Of a DNA stretch of 64,000 bases, positions 23,572 through 36,292 are shown in pieces. A model generated the notes under the pieces. It ran no database searches and had not been told where the DNA came from. It saw only the letters and a program-made list of their open reading frames with translations. The position numbers and the translations under genes are program-made. Each line of letters starts with the position of its first letter. The first letter of the stretch is position 1. The DNA comes from Entonaema liquescens (taxonomy: Eukaryota; Ascomycota; Sordariomycetes; Xylariales; Xylariaceae). The stretch is taken from the NCBI GenBank assembly GCA_902805475.1, contig CADCSX010000011.1, positions 62,001 through 126,000 on the forward strand, read 5' to 3'.

Positions 23572-25470
23572 TCATGCATTGCTGCTATCTTCGTCTTCGG
23601 GTTCCTCGGCTTCAGTCTCTTCTTCGTACCCATCGTCTGTACTTTCAAGGCCTTCGCCGTGGATAGCATAACTCCCCAGCCACCCAGCGAGAGCTATTCC
23701 CGCGAATAAGCCCCAGGCAAGAGCCTCGCCCTTTGGCTGAACATGAGTCGATAGGGTAAAGAGCCCGCCAGAGAGGAATGGGCCTACACTTCTGCCAGCA
23801 GCTGAGAGAGTCTGTGCGATTCCATTAAGTGTACCTAAGCTCGCGTGGGTTGGCGCTGAATTCGTTATCTGAATATGCGTTAGCTATGCCGTACGATGAG
23901 GTATCCTTGCTGGGGAGTTACTTACTAGCAACATAACACTTGATAGACCCCCCACGGCACATATATTCTTAATGATTAGCACCACGCCAATCTCTAGGTA
24001 TAGCCATATCTTGCTGTCGCCTATTCCAAACGGTGGGTTCGAATCGACGTAACCGACAAATGGCATCAATGCCATTGTGATCGCGAAGCCGAGCAGAGAG
24101 CCTCGATAGGATCTGACATTTCCTAAGTGCGACTTCAAGGGCCTGAAAAGGAATAGTTGAAATAGGATCGTAAATGCTCCAGCGACGGAGAGAGATACGC
24201 CAATAACATCCGCGTGTAGGTCCCTGCCGGTGGGTGTCTTTCCGGATGCAAATATAGGGTATAAACTATTAAAAGAGCTATTTGATAGTTGGAACACCAA
24301 GTGCGTAGTGAGAAGAACTATAGTGGTTCGATTTAAGAGTTGTCGCCAAGTTGTTGTATCGTGCGATGATTTCGGGTCGTCGTTGCTATTCCTGTCCTCG
24401 CGTGCTTCTAGAAGCGTACTTTCTTCCCCCACATCCTCTTCATTGGCCTCTCCCTGCTCATTGTCGGCGGTTCTATCTTCGGAAGATGTCAATGAACGCT
24501 TAGATCCATTATGCACCTGCTTGGTAGAACCAGATAACCACGGTAGCCTCTCTACCCACTCAGGAATATCCCCCTGCTCTTCTAGGGTTTCTTCAAACCA
24601 AACACCCAGGACAATCACGCTAAGAGCAAGAAGTGAAGCTCCAAGTATATTCGGGGCTAAGAACGGATAACTGTCTCTCGCAAACTTACCTACCAGCAGT
24701 CCACCGAGCGCCGGTCCAGTAATACTTCCCAGGCTGTAGACAACAGGTAGCCAAGTAAATGCCTTGCTCTGGTTGCTTCGGTCTGTCAATTCTCCTAGGC
24801 AGGTAGGCACTACGGCTGCGTTACCATTGAACAGTCCCATGGCTACATGTACCAGAAGGATGTGAAAATATCTGGTACAAAATCCGAAAGCTGCAAAACA
24901 GAAGCATAGGAGTAGAGTGCCGAGAAGCATGACGGGTTTTCGACCTATGATGTCCGATAGGTATCCCCACAAGAGGTTGGTTGCTAACTGAGCCAACGCA
25001 AATGCAGAAGCTAGCAGACCAACATATAAGCCAACCTGATCATGGCCGATCCCCGGAAATGACTCGATCATCTCAGGCAGATAAGGTGATATCGAGTTAA
25101 GTGCCGTCTGCTCAGATAAAGATAAGAGAGCTAGAAGAGCCAACTGCTTGATGGGCAAGGGTGTTGTTGCACCATGATGATCGTGGGCCTGGGAGTCGGA
25201 TGAGCTTGAACCAGTGTCTGGCCTCCGACCCGCTGTCCTCGGTGGTGGTGTTGGAAATGTTTGATAATGATGCTGAGAAGACAGACGACGAAGTGTTGAG
25301 GATAACGCCCTATTCGCTGGAATGGAGGGAAGAGGTGAGCCGGCACGAAAACTACCCATCGAACCTGATCTTGCTTGCGACCTGCCTGGGCGACCTGCCG
25401 GCGACGTAGCCGCAATAGTTGCGGCGCGTACCATCTTATTTTTCTTCTTCAATAATATATCCGAGCTCAC
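23572..25470 (-). CDS. Major facilitator superfamily transporter
   Basis: Two exons on minus: 25470-23926 and 23868-23572, split by a 57-nt intron (GTAAGT donor, GCTAACG branch, TTCAG acceptor). Joined, 613 aa. About 100 N-terminal residues are polar and Ser/Pro/Arg-rich, then the first membrane helix begins near PIKQLALLALLSL. WGYLSDIIGRKPVML is the MFS loop 2-3 signature (G-X-X-X-D-X-X-G-R-R/K). A long hydrophilic acidic loop (about residues 285-350) separates the two six-helix halves. The second exon adds THASLGTLNGIAQTLSAAGR and the last helices, and ends in an acidic tail. Similar fungal proteins are classed with TetA/ZIF-like drug:H+ antiporters. The substrate is unknown. Met13 is an alternative start. 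It faces no cluster genes, so a role in secondary metabolite export is not supported. Confidence 0.88.
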
Positions 25471-26924
25471 AACTTCAACTCAAATATTTCAATGCCTGCT
25501 GTTCATGGTATAAGCTTACACAACGGATCATTCACCAGGTCGTACTAATAATAAAACGAAGTTATTTCATACGCGTAGAGTAGGCGAGCGTTCAATAAGA
25601 CGCCCCCGTACTCTGTTGGGGGAGAGGTAGAAGAAGAAATGCTAATGTAGGTAAGAAAAGCGCTGAGAAGTTGAGGCGATTGGGGGAATTCGGAGATACG
25701 ATCCAATGATGTAAAAGCTCCATTCATCATTCCATTTTCCCCTTGGTTTTTCTGGGCGAATGCTATCGATAACAGAGTATGCTCTAGAAGTGGTTGGTAA
25801 CTGGCCATACCCTGCTACTTTGTATCACCGAAAGCTAACCCCACGTAGATACCCACACCTTTGGACTAGGCTAGTGCTACTTCAGGGGTCATACAGCAGG
25901 ATGTTACCTGGTCATTTACTTGTATACCAACGTTAACAATGAAGAGCTGTTGAGCAGATATTCCTAATGGTTTAATAAAGCATTTCAACGTTCATTAAGC
26001 ATCTACCAATGTTACTGCTCTTTGGTGCAATTATAACTACACGCGTCTTATAAGTTCATCCAAGCGCTGCTAGGTTTTGTGAGTACTTTATAGGTATTTA
26101 TATTGTTTAACTGTTGCTTGAGCATACCTAAGTATCTCTTTATGAGTTAGGTACCCGAGTCAAACCACCTAATCTAAGTGGGCTTAGGTAGCAAATAGTG
26201 TATGTACTAGTGCGGGGTACATAGTTCTAGCGTTAATCAACCCTTAAAGTGCTAACCGTAGATACATGTATCCTCCGTCTGCTGTGCAACTTCTAATAGA
26301 ACAATGCATTATCTAATTCGTTTTCATGTGTCTAATGAAAATGAAAGGCTGGATGTCTGATTTCCCGAATATCTTTAGCGGTATATTGATATCTCACAAG
26401 AGCACCTATTCTTACGAGCATGTACAATACAAGCACCACTCTATTTTTCTCCTAGTTTGCCTAGTGAGAAAACGTATGACATATATAGCAAGATACATAT
26501 CTAATACGTAACCAGCTCAGACTTTACTTCGGATAAAGGAACATCGCTTATATTGTATGTATAGTACTTTAGATATATTGATTTCGTGTCCCACCATCAC
26601 ATGCGCGAACTTATTGCCCATAATCCATCCATATGTTATTCTAGGTACAGTGCCAGTAACGAAAGTCTTAATCTTGTTAATCAAATTAAAGTTAATGTAG
26701 CTGTGCAACCTTCCGTGTCGTTTTGCATGTACCTAGTAAAAAGGGGGTAGGTACTATGTACCTAGTCAAAGGGGCTTCTCATACATATAACATAAGCCAA
26801 CAATCATTTAATAAACTCTGTCGTGAAACATTCAAAGAAAGAGCGACACCCTAGGGGGAGTCAGTAGTGTCAGTGCTTAAAGTTTTCGCAACAGTCCGCT
26901 ATTCGATAGGAAACTTTAACCTAT
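25471..26924. other. Intergenic region
   Basis: No gene seen in 1.45 kb between two minus-strand genes. It should contain the promoter of the MFS gene and the 3' flank of the amine oxidase gene. Short open frames near 25,545-25,808 and 26,326-26,708 have no recognisable character. Confidence 0.4.
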
Positions 26925-29311
26925 TCAATCCTTCTTCCAATTAAGTAAATTCGACATCGTTGCGGACAGCCGCTTCTTCTCCTTAGGGGTTCCGACCGGA
27001 ATCTTCTTTGGATCGATATCCGGACCCGTGCCTTGAAGATGCGATACTGGATTCCGCTGCGATGTGCTGTCTGTCCGGAGGCTCGTACTGCTACAACAAG
27101 TACTCGATTGATGAATTCCGTTTTCTGTTGCGCCATCGACCTTATCACAGCAAGGTACCAGCACGCTACTCTCGTTCCTATTACTCGGAATATCCAGCGC
27201 CGGGTTTCTAGTGAAGAAGTCGGCAGGACGGAGATGAAATTGATGTATTTCGACAGGCCTGGACCGGACCGAACACGTTAGTAATTGTTTTAAAAAATGG
27301 CGAAGAGGGTGTTGGAAGGGGTGCGTGCTTACATCACGGGCCAATCTTCAACTCGCGGATTATGAGTGAGGCCGAAGACACTCCAAACTACAGGACTGCT
27401 CTTCTTTCCCTTCTTTTCATCATCGTCGCGGGCTTCCCCATCCGCATTATCACCCTCACCATCGTCGATGAACCAATCCCCCCTCTCAACCATCGTTTTT
27501 ACGCCGCCCTCCTCTCGGGGTGCCTGGTTTGTAAACTCACCCGCTGCCCATAATTCACCGTCTCTATACCCGGTAAACCAAAGGTGGTGTTTCGCGAAGG
27601 GTGCCCTCGCTGCTTGAACACTTTTATCGTCTGCAAGCATGAGCTGCGTAGCACTGGGGATTAGTTTATACCCAACGTTCTTGCCACTAATGCTATTCTT
27701 CTTAGTTGTATGTTCTAGACGAACCAGCCGGTTCAGCCTGGGCTCGGCATCTGCGAACCCGGCGCGTTCGATGCGCGTCCGTCGAATTTCGTATGCGTTT
27801 CCGTGTGGATTCGTTTCCGGATTCATTGGTACCGGGTGACTTTCTTCAAGGACTACGGAGGTGTCGCCGGTGACGTACGAGTCGATAGCCGGATCGATAC
27901 GTACCGCAAAGATGTGTTGGTGGTTTTGTGCTAATACACCTGGGTTTACAACGTTACCGTATCCTGATACCTTGCCCTCGTCGATAGGCACAACGCTTAC
28001 GATGCCTGTTGCCCGTGTTTCGATCGATATACCACCTGCCGTATCTAATTTGTACGCAAAAACGTACTCGTAATTTGCCAATGTAGCGACGAACTGCACG
28101 ACTAGCTCTCGCAGACGTGTTACCGCTGCGCGATTCGTCCGGAAGTTGGTATGTTTCCATCCAATGCCGTTGTCTTGCTCGTGTAAACATATCACATTCT
28201 TCGCCAAGTCAGGTTTACCCTCTGTATTAGGCATCACACAGTCGAAGTAGTGTATGGCACCTAGACAATCACATCCCAGTTTCAGGTTGTTGGCCGCACG
28301 TCCGATTCCACCATCTCCAAAGTCGAAAGCTTGTTTGCGGTGGAAAGGCGGGCGCGGGTCACCGTACGGGACGGTCATCTCGGAGAAAGATAACCGGTAT
28401 ACAATGGGTCGATTATCGTAGCATACATCGTGAAGTACAGCGCCCTCACGAGCCGTAAAGCCGACGCGAAAGCGCCACTTTTGCCACTCGACAAGATTGT
28501 CAGCGTGAACCTTAAAAGATGCGCCTTCAGGTTGAGTAACGTTGATGGGCTTCAGATCAGTGCGAAGCGGCTGTTCCAGAAGCTCCGGGAGATATTCTGC
28601 GGGCCCGCAGTTCTCGAACATTTTCTTCGGCTGACCTCCTGGAGGGGGCGGATGTAGACTGTCGCCTACCCCTCCGGTAGCAAGTCGGTCCACCCTTACT
28701 AATTCCTTGGTGGCCACATCCATGATCGGAATTATAGGTAGAGGGTAGGAGTAATGGTTGGAGTCAATATTGTTCTTGGAAGTATCGCGGGCATATACAA
28801 GGCCCTGCATGTAGCGAGGAATTTCCTCATCCGGATCCGGGCCGCCGTATGGCCACGGATCTATGGTGATCACAAAGTGTTCTGGTAAGATAAACTCTTC
28901 TATGGCTGACTTAAACATCTTCGAGGAGACGCACGCATCTTGGAATATGCCGAATTCCTGTGCCGTGTAGCTTGTCTGGTATCGTGATTCAAAAGCCTTG
29001 CTGCTTTTGATGGCTCCGCCGTTGACATCGACGACTGTCTCCGTGAGTTGAGCTTTTCCATCGTTGATGACATCGTATAATAGCTTGACCTGTCTAGGCG
29101 GGATAGTCTCGGGAGTTCGACCTTCGTGCTCCGCAATAAGGAATTCGGTTAGATCCGTCCTCTTGGGCTCATCGACTATGGCAGAGCGAAAAAACAAAGC
29201 AATTCCATCTCCCGCATGAGATTTTACCGCAATATCTCTGGCTTTTGAAAGTTCATCGGGCGAGAGCGGCCGTAAAGGATGAGGAATCGTTAGCCCTTTA
29301 TCAGCAGTCAT
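26925..29311 (-). CDS. Copper amine oxidase
   Basis: Two exons on minus: 29311-27333 and 27258-26925, with a 74-nt intron (GTAAGC donor, ACTAAC branch, TCCAG acceptor). Joined, 770 aa. The enzyme oxidises primary amines to aldehydes, releasing NH3 and H2O2, with Cu(II) and a self-made topaquinone (TPQ). NYEY at 413-416 is the TPQ motif, Tyr414 the precursor. AFDFGDGG near 328-335 carries the likely catalytic Asp, following MTVPYGDPRPP. NHQHIF supplies two Cu-binding His and GLTHNPR the third. The intron splits the conserved WPVMPVEIHQFHLRPADFF block, which joins correctly. There is no signal peptide, so it is an intracellular type; the C-terminus NLLNWKKD is not a PTS1 peroxisomal signal. Ser/Lys-rich tail residues are probably disordered. 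One TGATAAG site lies upstream at 29,427-29,433. Next upstream is a urea transporter gene. Confidence 0.95.
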
Positions 29312-31571
29312 CTTGTTGATGGTTAGTTTGTCTTGTGGTTGCTTTCCTTAGGTCCCAGTAGGTTATGAATCGAGTCAAACTAATATGGGAACAAAGACTC
29401 GGCGCAACAAGCAACGGCTATCTTGTTGATAAGGTATGTGGTAAAGTATATTATTCGGTCAACAAAGTGCACGTGGTCAACCAGACAGATATACCTAGGT
29501 ATACTCAAGGGACCTTAAGCTCGATACTCGGCCCAATTTATATACTTTATTTACAACGATAGACTAAATATCGGGGGAGGCCTCAGGCACAAACAGATGT
29601 AGATAGTGATAGGGTAACGCGGGTTAGCCTGGATACAGCTAGTTCAAGGGAAGTATGCACGTATGTGATGTGATCTCCGTCGGCCTCGGTACCAAAAGCG
29701 AACAGGGTCCTAGATCAGAAGACCGCCACCCGGACCGGTTCGGTGCAGTGACGGTGCAGCGGTGCGGGCTACATGTGGGGTAACCCAGGATTATCTTGGG
29801 AATTTTAGGGGTTGAACTGATAGGTATTCGTTCTTTATTCGATCTCGTACGCACATCATCCATGTCACTTGTTTGCACCAAGCCCATACTCACAGGCGAT
29901 TACAGCTTTATTACAGGCGGTTACAGGTTCAAAGCGGGGTCAAAAGCACTTCTCCTCGTTCATTCTCGCCCTGTTTTTATGAGACGTACTCCGATAGCTT
30001 ATCATTGTGGCATCTATAAGCGTCAGAGGGAAGCTTGATCAGGCAAGTCCTTGCGAAGCCTTTTGTTTTCTTACCTTCTTGATTGCCGGCATCCGCCTGG
30101 ATCGGTTGATGGCGTTGTCTGCGTGAAGCATCGAATATTCGCCAAGCGCCTTGGCCAGTGTGTTGGTCTCCTAATATAAGTTCCTTCTGAGGAACCTGCA
30201 GAGCGCGCATTGCGCACATGGCGAGATATATCTGCACCGGAGATCCAACGCGGAACGCAACATCCCCCCTGGTAGTGTAAAGACTACTTCATTAGGATTT
30301 CATACGCTATGACTACGGTCTACGACCTGCCTCTGGTAGGCCTCCCACGCGCTCCCACCTACATCGTCATATCACTAGGGCCGTAGTGGAGGGAAGGTAT
30401 CGCAGATTTGACAGCCGATTCCGCCCGATTAAGCGTTGGTATCTGGGAAATCCCGGGTAGGCTTACCAATGATCGACCCCTAATGCATTCAAATCCCGGC
30501 TTATCACAAAGGTCTTCAGCCGCATATGCGGATGTGTATAGTGGGGGGTGTGTGTGTGTATCCATCCTGGCATCCAGGAACACAAGAATGGCCCGAGGGA
30601 TAGGTCCATGTATGCACGTCTGTATTGCGGGTTGTCTATATCGGTTGTATGATATATCACTCAATGCTGCGTCCCATTTCTTACCAACTGGTCGGCGCCA
30701 GCCAATTCTCCCATCGAACTGCGCATAGACTCTATGTCAAGATGAGGACATATGCCTCATATGAAACTTCAGTATCCGGTACCATCAAACAACCAATGAA
30801 GGACGAGTAATACTAAGGGTTACCTCGTCCTTATTCCATAAAATAAGTAAAGAGGTATATTCCGGTTACCGCCAATATGAGAGATTGTCTCGACAACTTA
30901 GATTATTAGGCTTCATAACACGACCACTTCCACGTCCAACCAGTGTGCAAGCAAGGTGACGACAACAGCGAGCAAACTCAAGATGTACGAAAGCCTAGTA
31001 CTCCTACGCAGTAGGACGACACACATCATTTAGTTCTCGATCTGGCAACAGACCACATTGTAGAGCGTACATGTCTTATCCCTGACAATACTTGGGTCAA
31101 AGGATTTGCCGGAGAAGCAATATCCAAAGCTGCGGGTAGCGCGCGTCGTCTTCTCCATTTCCTGGTGGTTCGCTGTCCTCGGCAGTTCCTTAAAAGACCT
31201 ATTTAGGTCTTAAGAGCCCCCTTATAGGTAAGAACCAAAGCCAAGACCTTGTTGGCACTCGCCAGATAGCTGATGATAGTTCTATGGCGGAATATTTTGC
31301 TGCAAAGCTCGTACACCTCTAGTGTACTTGCCCCTGCGTCATACCTTGTCTGGAGTTCTCAACGAAAATGTGACTTGTATATGTCGTTTATTCCACGAGA
31401 GTAAGCTCAAACGATTGGTTATTTAAATTGGGGAGGATCATAGATCTGGTAATGGCATAATGAATAAATTTCAATTGAGCCTAGTCTCGCTCGACGCCGT
31501 ATATTAAGGGGTATCTTCTCACACAATCATACGGTCCCAGCATAGCAAACATCTCTTCACCTAACCTACAC
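29312..31571. other. Intergenic region
   Basis: No gene is recognised in 2.3 kb. A GATA-type motif is at 29,427-29,433 and a short (GT)n run near 30,550-30,562. Open frames on both strands around 29,977-30,728 overlap one another and have no family features. Confidence 0.4.
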
Positions 31572-33812
31572 TTACTCCTTCTTCTCACCCGTCTCAGTCC
31601 TGACGGGATCCTTCGCATTGGGCGGTGTCTCGGTACCCGATGCTGTCTTCCCATCAATTGTAGTGGCTTCGTTCTCAGCGCGAATAACCCTAACATGCTT
31701 TTTGCCTGATATATCAAGCGCAATGGCTTTGAAGGTCCTTGCCAACGTCTGCCGGCCTTCGAAAATGGGGAATAGCCCCACGGCACCAAGAGAGCAGAAA
31801 ATCCAGATGATACCCACGGTAATCCAGCCTGTAAAGAAGGGCTTAGAGAATACGTAGCTGCTACCGTACATCGGGAACGGCCACAGCACCAGAAATGCGA
31901 GCGTGAGCCCGACCGTCGTCCACTTAGAAATCTTGCTGGCTCGCGTCAGTTTAGCTTGTTCTTCGGCGAACTCATTCGTCGTTTCTACGTGTCCTGCTGC
32001 CGTCTGTTCCAAGTCGACTCCCGCTGTGGCAGCGAGTTCGTGGTCATCGCCGCGGCGAATAGCCATCATCGATTTCCAGTCGTAATTGTCCATTCCGAAT
32101 ATAATAGTGAAAATCGGGATAAGCACAAGCGGTGAGAGCAGCGCAACGACGTTCCCAGCAAGCATAGGGTTATTCGACCCCGTGCATGCGACGTCCAAAG
32201 CGCCACATTCCTTCCGAGCAGTGACAAGCCATGCAATTAAGGCAAAGGCAAGGCCAAAGACGGGCGATAGCGCCGCGGCCCATTTATTCTGACCCTTCCA
32301 TATAAGGCTTAATGTTGCGGGTATCACCGCGGACGAGATGATACAGCCCATCATGAGATAAAGGTAACCCATAGAGATCCCAGCATAATAAAGCCCAACC
32401 GAGAATGTGGAGATAAAAAGCGCATATACGACGACGATAATGTGAGACATATAGATGAGTCGTCTTCCACTAGCATCTGGTTTGAAGTAGGTACGGTAGA
32501 GATCATATGTGAAAATGGAGGAGACGGCGATTAACTCAGACGAAGTGGCCGACGTAACAGCCATGAATATGATAAGGAGTGTACCAACCGCGCCGCCTTT
32601 GCCCAGCAAGGCAACAGTAGCGTATGGAAGTACGAGGCCTGCTGAGACATCGGCTTCAGACATCCGGTTCGGATATGTTGGGAATGCTGGTGTATCCTCT
32701 AGGGCTAGAGCAGAGAGGCCCATAGTGGTTGCGGTCAACCAAGGGATTGCAAACCAACTAAGACCACCAAGGATATAGCCGGGGAGAGCATGGACAGGCG
32801 AAGCAGCGATGGCTTTATTGTAGTATCCGTTATCCAAAAATACGGTGCCGAAGTTCCCCACGATATTGATAACGAAGAAGATGGCACCTTCTCTTGAACG
32901 CATAGTCAAATAGCTTCCCTCAGCATTGCCTTCAACCGGATGGGACAGAGCAGCTTCGACTAGTAGATCGTAGACAGCCGATGGGGATCCGAGTTTATCG
33001 GAGGAGGCGAAGGCTGTCAATGAAAATATAATGATAAGAATGAGTAGGATGAAGGTATGAATCCAATCCGTTAGGATTGTCGCTTTCAGTCCGCCAACGA
33101 GCGTATATGCTATGACGCCAACAGGGAGGAGATATATAGCCGCAATAGTATGCATTCCGGTAAGGGCGTTTACGGTAGCCGAACCACCAACTACCAGCAT
33201 GAGACTGACGAGGATGTTGGTGACTAGACCGAAAACCATAAAGACAATATGAGGGATGGTTCCGTAACGAGCCTTGATCCTTTATCGGCCGTAAGCTTCA
33301 TATGTACTATATCAATATTGGTATTGAGAACTCACACTTCAAGGAATGTATGCGCATTAGGCGCGCGTCTCTTTAACTCAATGGCCAGTGTCGCGAAGAG
33401 TAGAATCTGAACCGTAGCTCCTGATGCGTACCAGAATGGACCAGAAACCCCATATCTATAGCAGACACCTGAACTTTGCAGAAGTGTAGCCGCCCAAGTC
33501 CACGAAGACACGACTGCAGATCCAACCAATCCACTCTTTACCGTGCGGCCGGCGGTTGTGAACATTTCGGATGTCTGGAGTTCTGAATTGTACCGTTTGA
33601 GGATGAATGTGACTAGGATCTATACATCGTAGTTAGTACGTCTTTCATTTTGAGAATCCATGAGATCCTCATACGGATCAAGTCGGACAAGATAAGGAGG
33701 GGGTGTGTAAGGCGCTACTTACCATTCCAAGGGCGAATCCAAACCCAAGGCCCAAGACGATGCCATATCCAACGCCCTGGTCTAGAGGCGCACCGACCGT
33801 TGCGGCTGCCAT
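31572..33812 (-). CDS. DUR3-type urea active transporter (solute:sodium symporter family)
   Basis: Three exons on minus: 33812-33723, 33619-33336 and 33279-31572. Introns of 103 nt (GTAAGT donor, TACTAAC branch) and 56 nt (GTGAGT donor). Sum 2082 nt, 693 aa. The joined protein starts with DQGVGYGIVLGLGFGFALGM, then SEMFTTAGRTVKSGLVGSAV and VVSSWTWAATLLQSSG, which is highly typical of fungal Dur3. EVIKARYGTIPHIVF is rebuilt across the second junction. About 15 membrane helices follow, and a hydrophilic C-terminal tail of roughly 50 residues. Dur3 imports urea (and in yeast polyamines) with protons across the plasma membrane and is normally under nitrogen catabolite control; GATA-type sites lie upstream. 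The first two exons are short and only the third forms a long open frame, so single-frame prediction loses the N-terminus. Assignment is firm. Confidence 0.94.
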
Positions 33813-34660
33813 ATTCCCTTCTGTTATGGTGAAAGCCGCGACGTAAAAGCTAGATCAAGAGTTCACTGATGGAGCAGTGTATAAATCACTTTTTTAACCG
33901 GGACGCGCCGAAAAGAAGGCCGGCATAGTATTATATACTTTTGAATTGGCCAGGCCGCGTTCGCAGAACCCTATCCAATATGTAATATATATTTTGCTTA
34001 TCAGTTAGCTAGCTCGGCGCTCAAAGCTTCCTCCATGTACGCCCCCGGATTGGCGTCTTGATATGTGATGGAACAACCCCCCGCATACAGGGTCTCACCT
34101 GGAAACACCCGATACAAAGGAGAGATACTAACCAATGTCTCACTGGGATGTGCCGTTGCTGATAAACGAGCCTATCACATTCCAAGCCAGACGGCTGGTA
34201 GTGATCATATCTACCGGAGAGGGATACATTGCAGCTCTCGCAACTACTACAGCTTTTATCCTGTTCTAATTCAAGGTTCGGGTCCTATGTATTAGGTATT
34301 CTTAGATAGTTCGAGACCTTGAATACAGATACGGCATAAAGTTAATGTTTTCTCCTTGGGAAGTTTCCTCTGACTTACACGATAGGTCTCGAAGCCCATC
34401 CGGGTATACAGGAAGGATATATGGTACATGTTGCGCACCGTTATAAACAACACCTATCCAAGAAGCCATGTCCAGGATATGCACAACTTGATAAGCACTG
34501 CAAATAGAATTGTAATGTCAGATCCAGGACAAAACGAAACCAGGGTCGGGATCAACGAGGTTGCAAATCTGTGACCCCCATGAAAGTGTAAGCGGAAACT
34601 TATCAGTAGCCATTGACCAATCGTAGTGTCCAAGGGGTTGGTAAGACTGATAAGAAAGTT
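33813..34660 (-). promoter_or_regulatory. Upstream region of the urea transporter with five GATA-factor motifs
   Basis: TGATAA(G)-type sites on either strand at 33,997-34,003, 34,160-34,165, 34,489-34,495, 34,599-34,605 and 34,648-34,654. AreA/NIT2 GATA factors bind such sites and activate DUR3-type genes when preferred nitrogen is limiting. The sites are seen; the regulation is inferred. The number is only about twice what chance would give, so confidence is modest. No gene is visible here. Confidence 0.4.
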
Positions 34661-35123
34661 GTGGAGCTTTCAACCAGATATCTGAGCCCCGGCCGTTCGC
34701 GATATCGAATGTAGTAGATCAACTAGCGTAGAAATTATGAAGCCGCCTTATGTAAATGACGCTAGTGTAGAGTGTAGATACGAACCAAAATCATCCGATT
34801 GGTTCGTTTCAAAGCTGCCACCTAAAAGCCGGGGAGAAAAAGGAACGCGATCGTGAGATTATCGATCAAGTTACGTCAGGAATCCGAGTCGAATATTATT
34901 TCAATACATGGAAACGCTTCCCAGTAGAATAGTATCCAGTATCTCAGACCGGTTGGCTTTAATAAATATGAGCATGATGAAGAATAACTTCATTTCCTAC
35001 CCAAGGAATTGACCCGTTGATATGTGTTTGAGATCAAGACAACAATATAGAAGTAATGGCTCGAGGTGGTGGTCCGTGCTTTGGAGCCAAAATATAGGGG
35101 CTACTTAACTACAATGGTGCATC
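34661..35123. other. Intergenic region upstream of the tRNA gene
   Basis: No gene or notable repeat seen. Confidence 0.4.
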
Positions 35124-35197
35124 GGTCGCGTGGTGTAGTTGGTTATCACGTCAGTCTAACACACTGAAGGTCTCCAGTTCGAACCTGGACGCGATCA
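35124..35197 (+). tRNA. tRNA-Val (anticodon AAC)
   Basis: A 74-nt intron-less tRNA. The acceptor stem GGTCGCG pairs with CGCGATC (one G-T), with discriminator A at 35,197. The D arm GTGTAGTTGGTTATCAC gives box A. The anticodon stem TCAGT/ACTGA closes loop CTAACAC, anticodon AAC, reading Val codon GTT. The T arm TCCAG-TTCGAAC-CTGGA provides box B. A run of eight T at about 35,200-35,207 is the Pol III terminator. Confidence 0.95.
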
Positions 35198-35199
35198 AG

Positions 35200-35207
35200 T
35201 TTTTTTT
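35200..35207 (+). terminator. Pol III oligo(T) terminator of tRNA-Val
   Basis: Eight consecutive T begin three bases after the tRNA 3' end, followed shortly by further T runs. This is the usual RNA polymerase III stop signal. Confidence 0.85.
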
Positions 35208-35850
35208 TGCTTTTTGGATCTTTTTCGCTTGGTAATTTACCTTCACTTTTAGCAAAGACATGCCTACCTACATAGGTAGGTACCATTCAGAAATGACCGG
35301 CCCCCCGCTCATATTGTAGCTACCCGGTATCGAAGCCTCAATCAGCAAGATCCTCTTACGTCCCAATGCGGCAAAATAGCAAATTCGAACTTGAAGTTTA
35401 TAAAGGGTAGGTAGGTAGTTATTGTCCTAAGGACTTACAAGATCTTTTAAAAAAGTTATCCAATCTATCGGGATTCTTAGAGTGCAGAAAACCTTCAGGA
35501 GTCTCTCATGAACGAGATGCCGAAGAACATGCTAAAAGATAAGGGTCAAGACTAACCAAACAACGAAAATACGGCCAATTGGCCAGTAACATATATAGAG
35601 AGCACAGGAACAATCATTTACATATGAAATATTGCATTGCTAAGTACTATTTCGTGCTAGGCCTTCCGGTGATCTTCTGAGCAACTACGTTGTGACAAGA
35701 CCTGACTAGCAAAATTCACACCTCCAATTCCCAGACCTAGCACTTACTCGCAAATAAGCAACGACAGCCTCCTCCGCTGATGTTCAAGTCCACAAGGCCC
35801 TCTAGTAGCTATCCTAATGTAGCTCGAAATCCTTCAAATCTCGTAGCTGA
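35208..35850. other. Intergenic region
   Basis: No gene seen. Contains the imperfect palindrome ACCTACATAGGTAGGT (about 35,266-35,281) and a GGTAGGTAGGTAG repeat near 35,406. Confidence 0.4.
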
Positions 35851-36292
35851 CTAGGCAGCTCGGAACGGCGAGTAGATCACATCTTTGAAAGGCAACGTAC
35901 GCCATTGATTCTCACCAGGTACCAGAACAAGCCATCGGAAGGTTCTATCCTGAGTGTTGTAGACTACCTTAGCCTTGACGCGAATGGCGGCACTTTTCAG
36001 GACCCCAGAAGTTTTCAGATGCTCCTATAATACTATAAATCGTAGATTCATTATCCAGACAGGAGAAACTCACATTGCCTGGCGTAGGTAGTGCCTCTGA
36101 TGTAGGAGAATCGGACTCGGTAGAGGATGATAACTGTCCGGGATCCGGCACGTGCGGTTTCTCCTTCGTTAACGGGCTTTGTTTTCCGTCCTGCAGATTT
36201 GTTAATGAGATTCCAGCAATTTGCCTCGAAAAATAAAAGGGATATTCTCATACCTTGCTAGGAGTTTTGTTCGGAGATGTTGTTGACATCAT
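35851..36292 (-). CDS. Small hypothetical protein, 109 aa, three exons
   Basis: Three exons on minus: 36292-36254, 36190-36074 and 36024-35851, each a whole number of codons (phase 0 throughout). Introns of 63 nt (GTATGA donor, CTGCAG acceptor) and 49 nt (GTGAGT donor, TATAG acceptor). The joined protein has a polar Ser/Thr/Pro/Lys-rich first half of about 52 residues, then a compact domain that begins EHLKTSGVLKSAAIRVKAKV and continues RTFRWLVLVPGENQWRTL to a final YSPFRAA. It has no signal peptide or membrane helix. I do not recognise the family. In the third exon the simple open frame ends early; the correct frame is chosen by the splice, and the resulting strand-rich domain looks real. 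It may continue upstream of the first Met. Confidence 0.55.
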
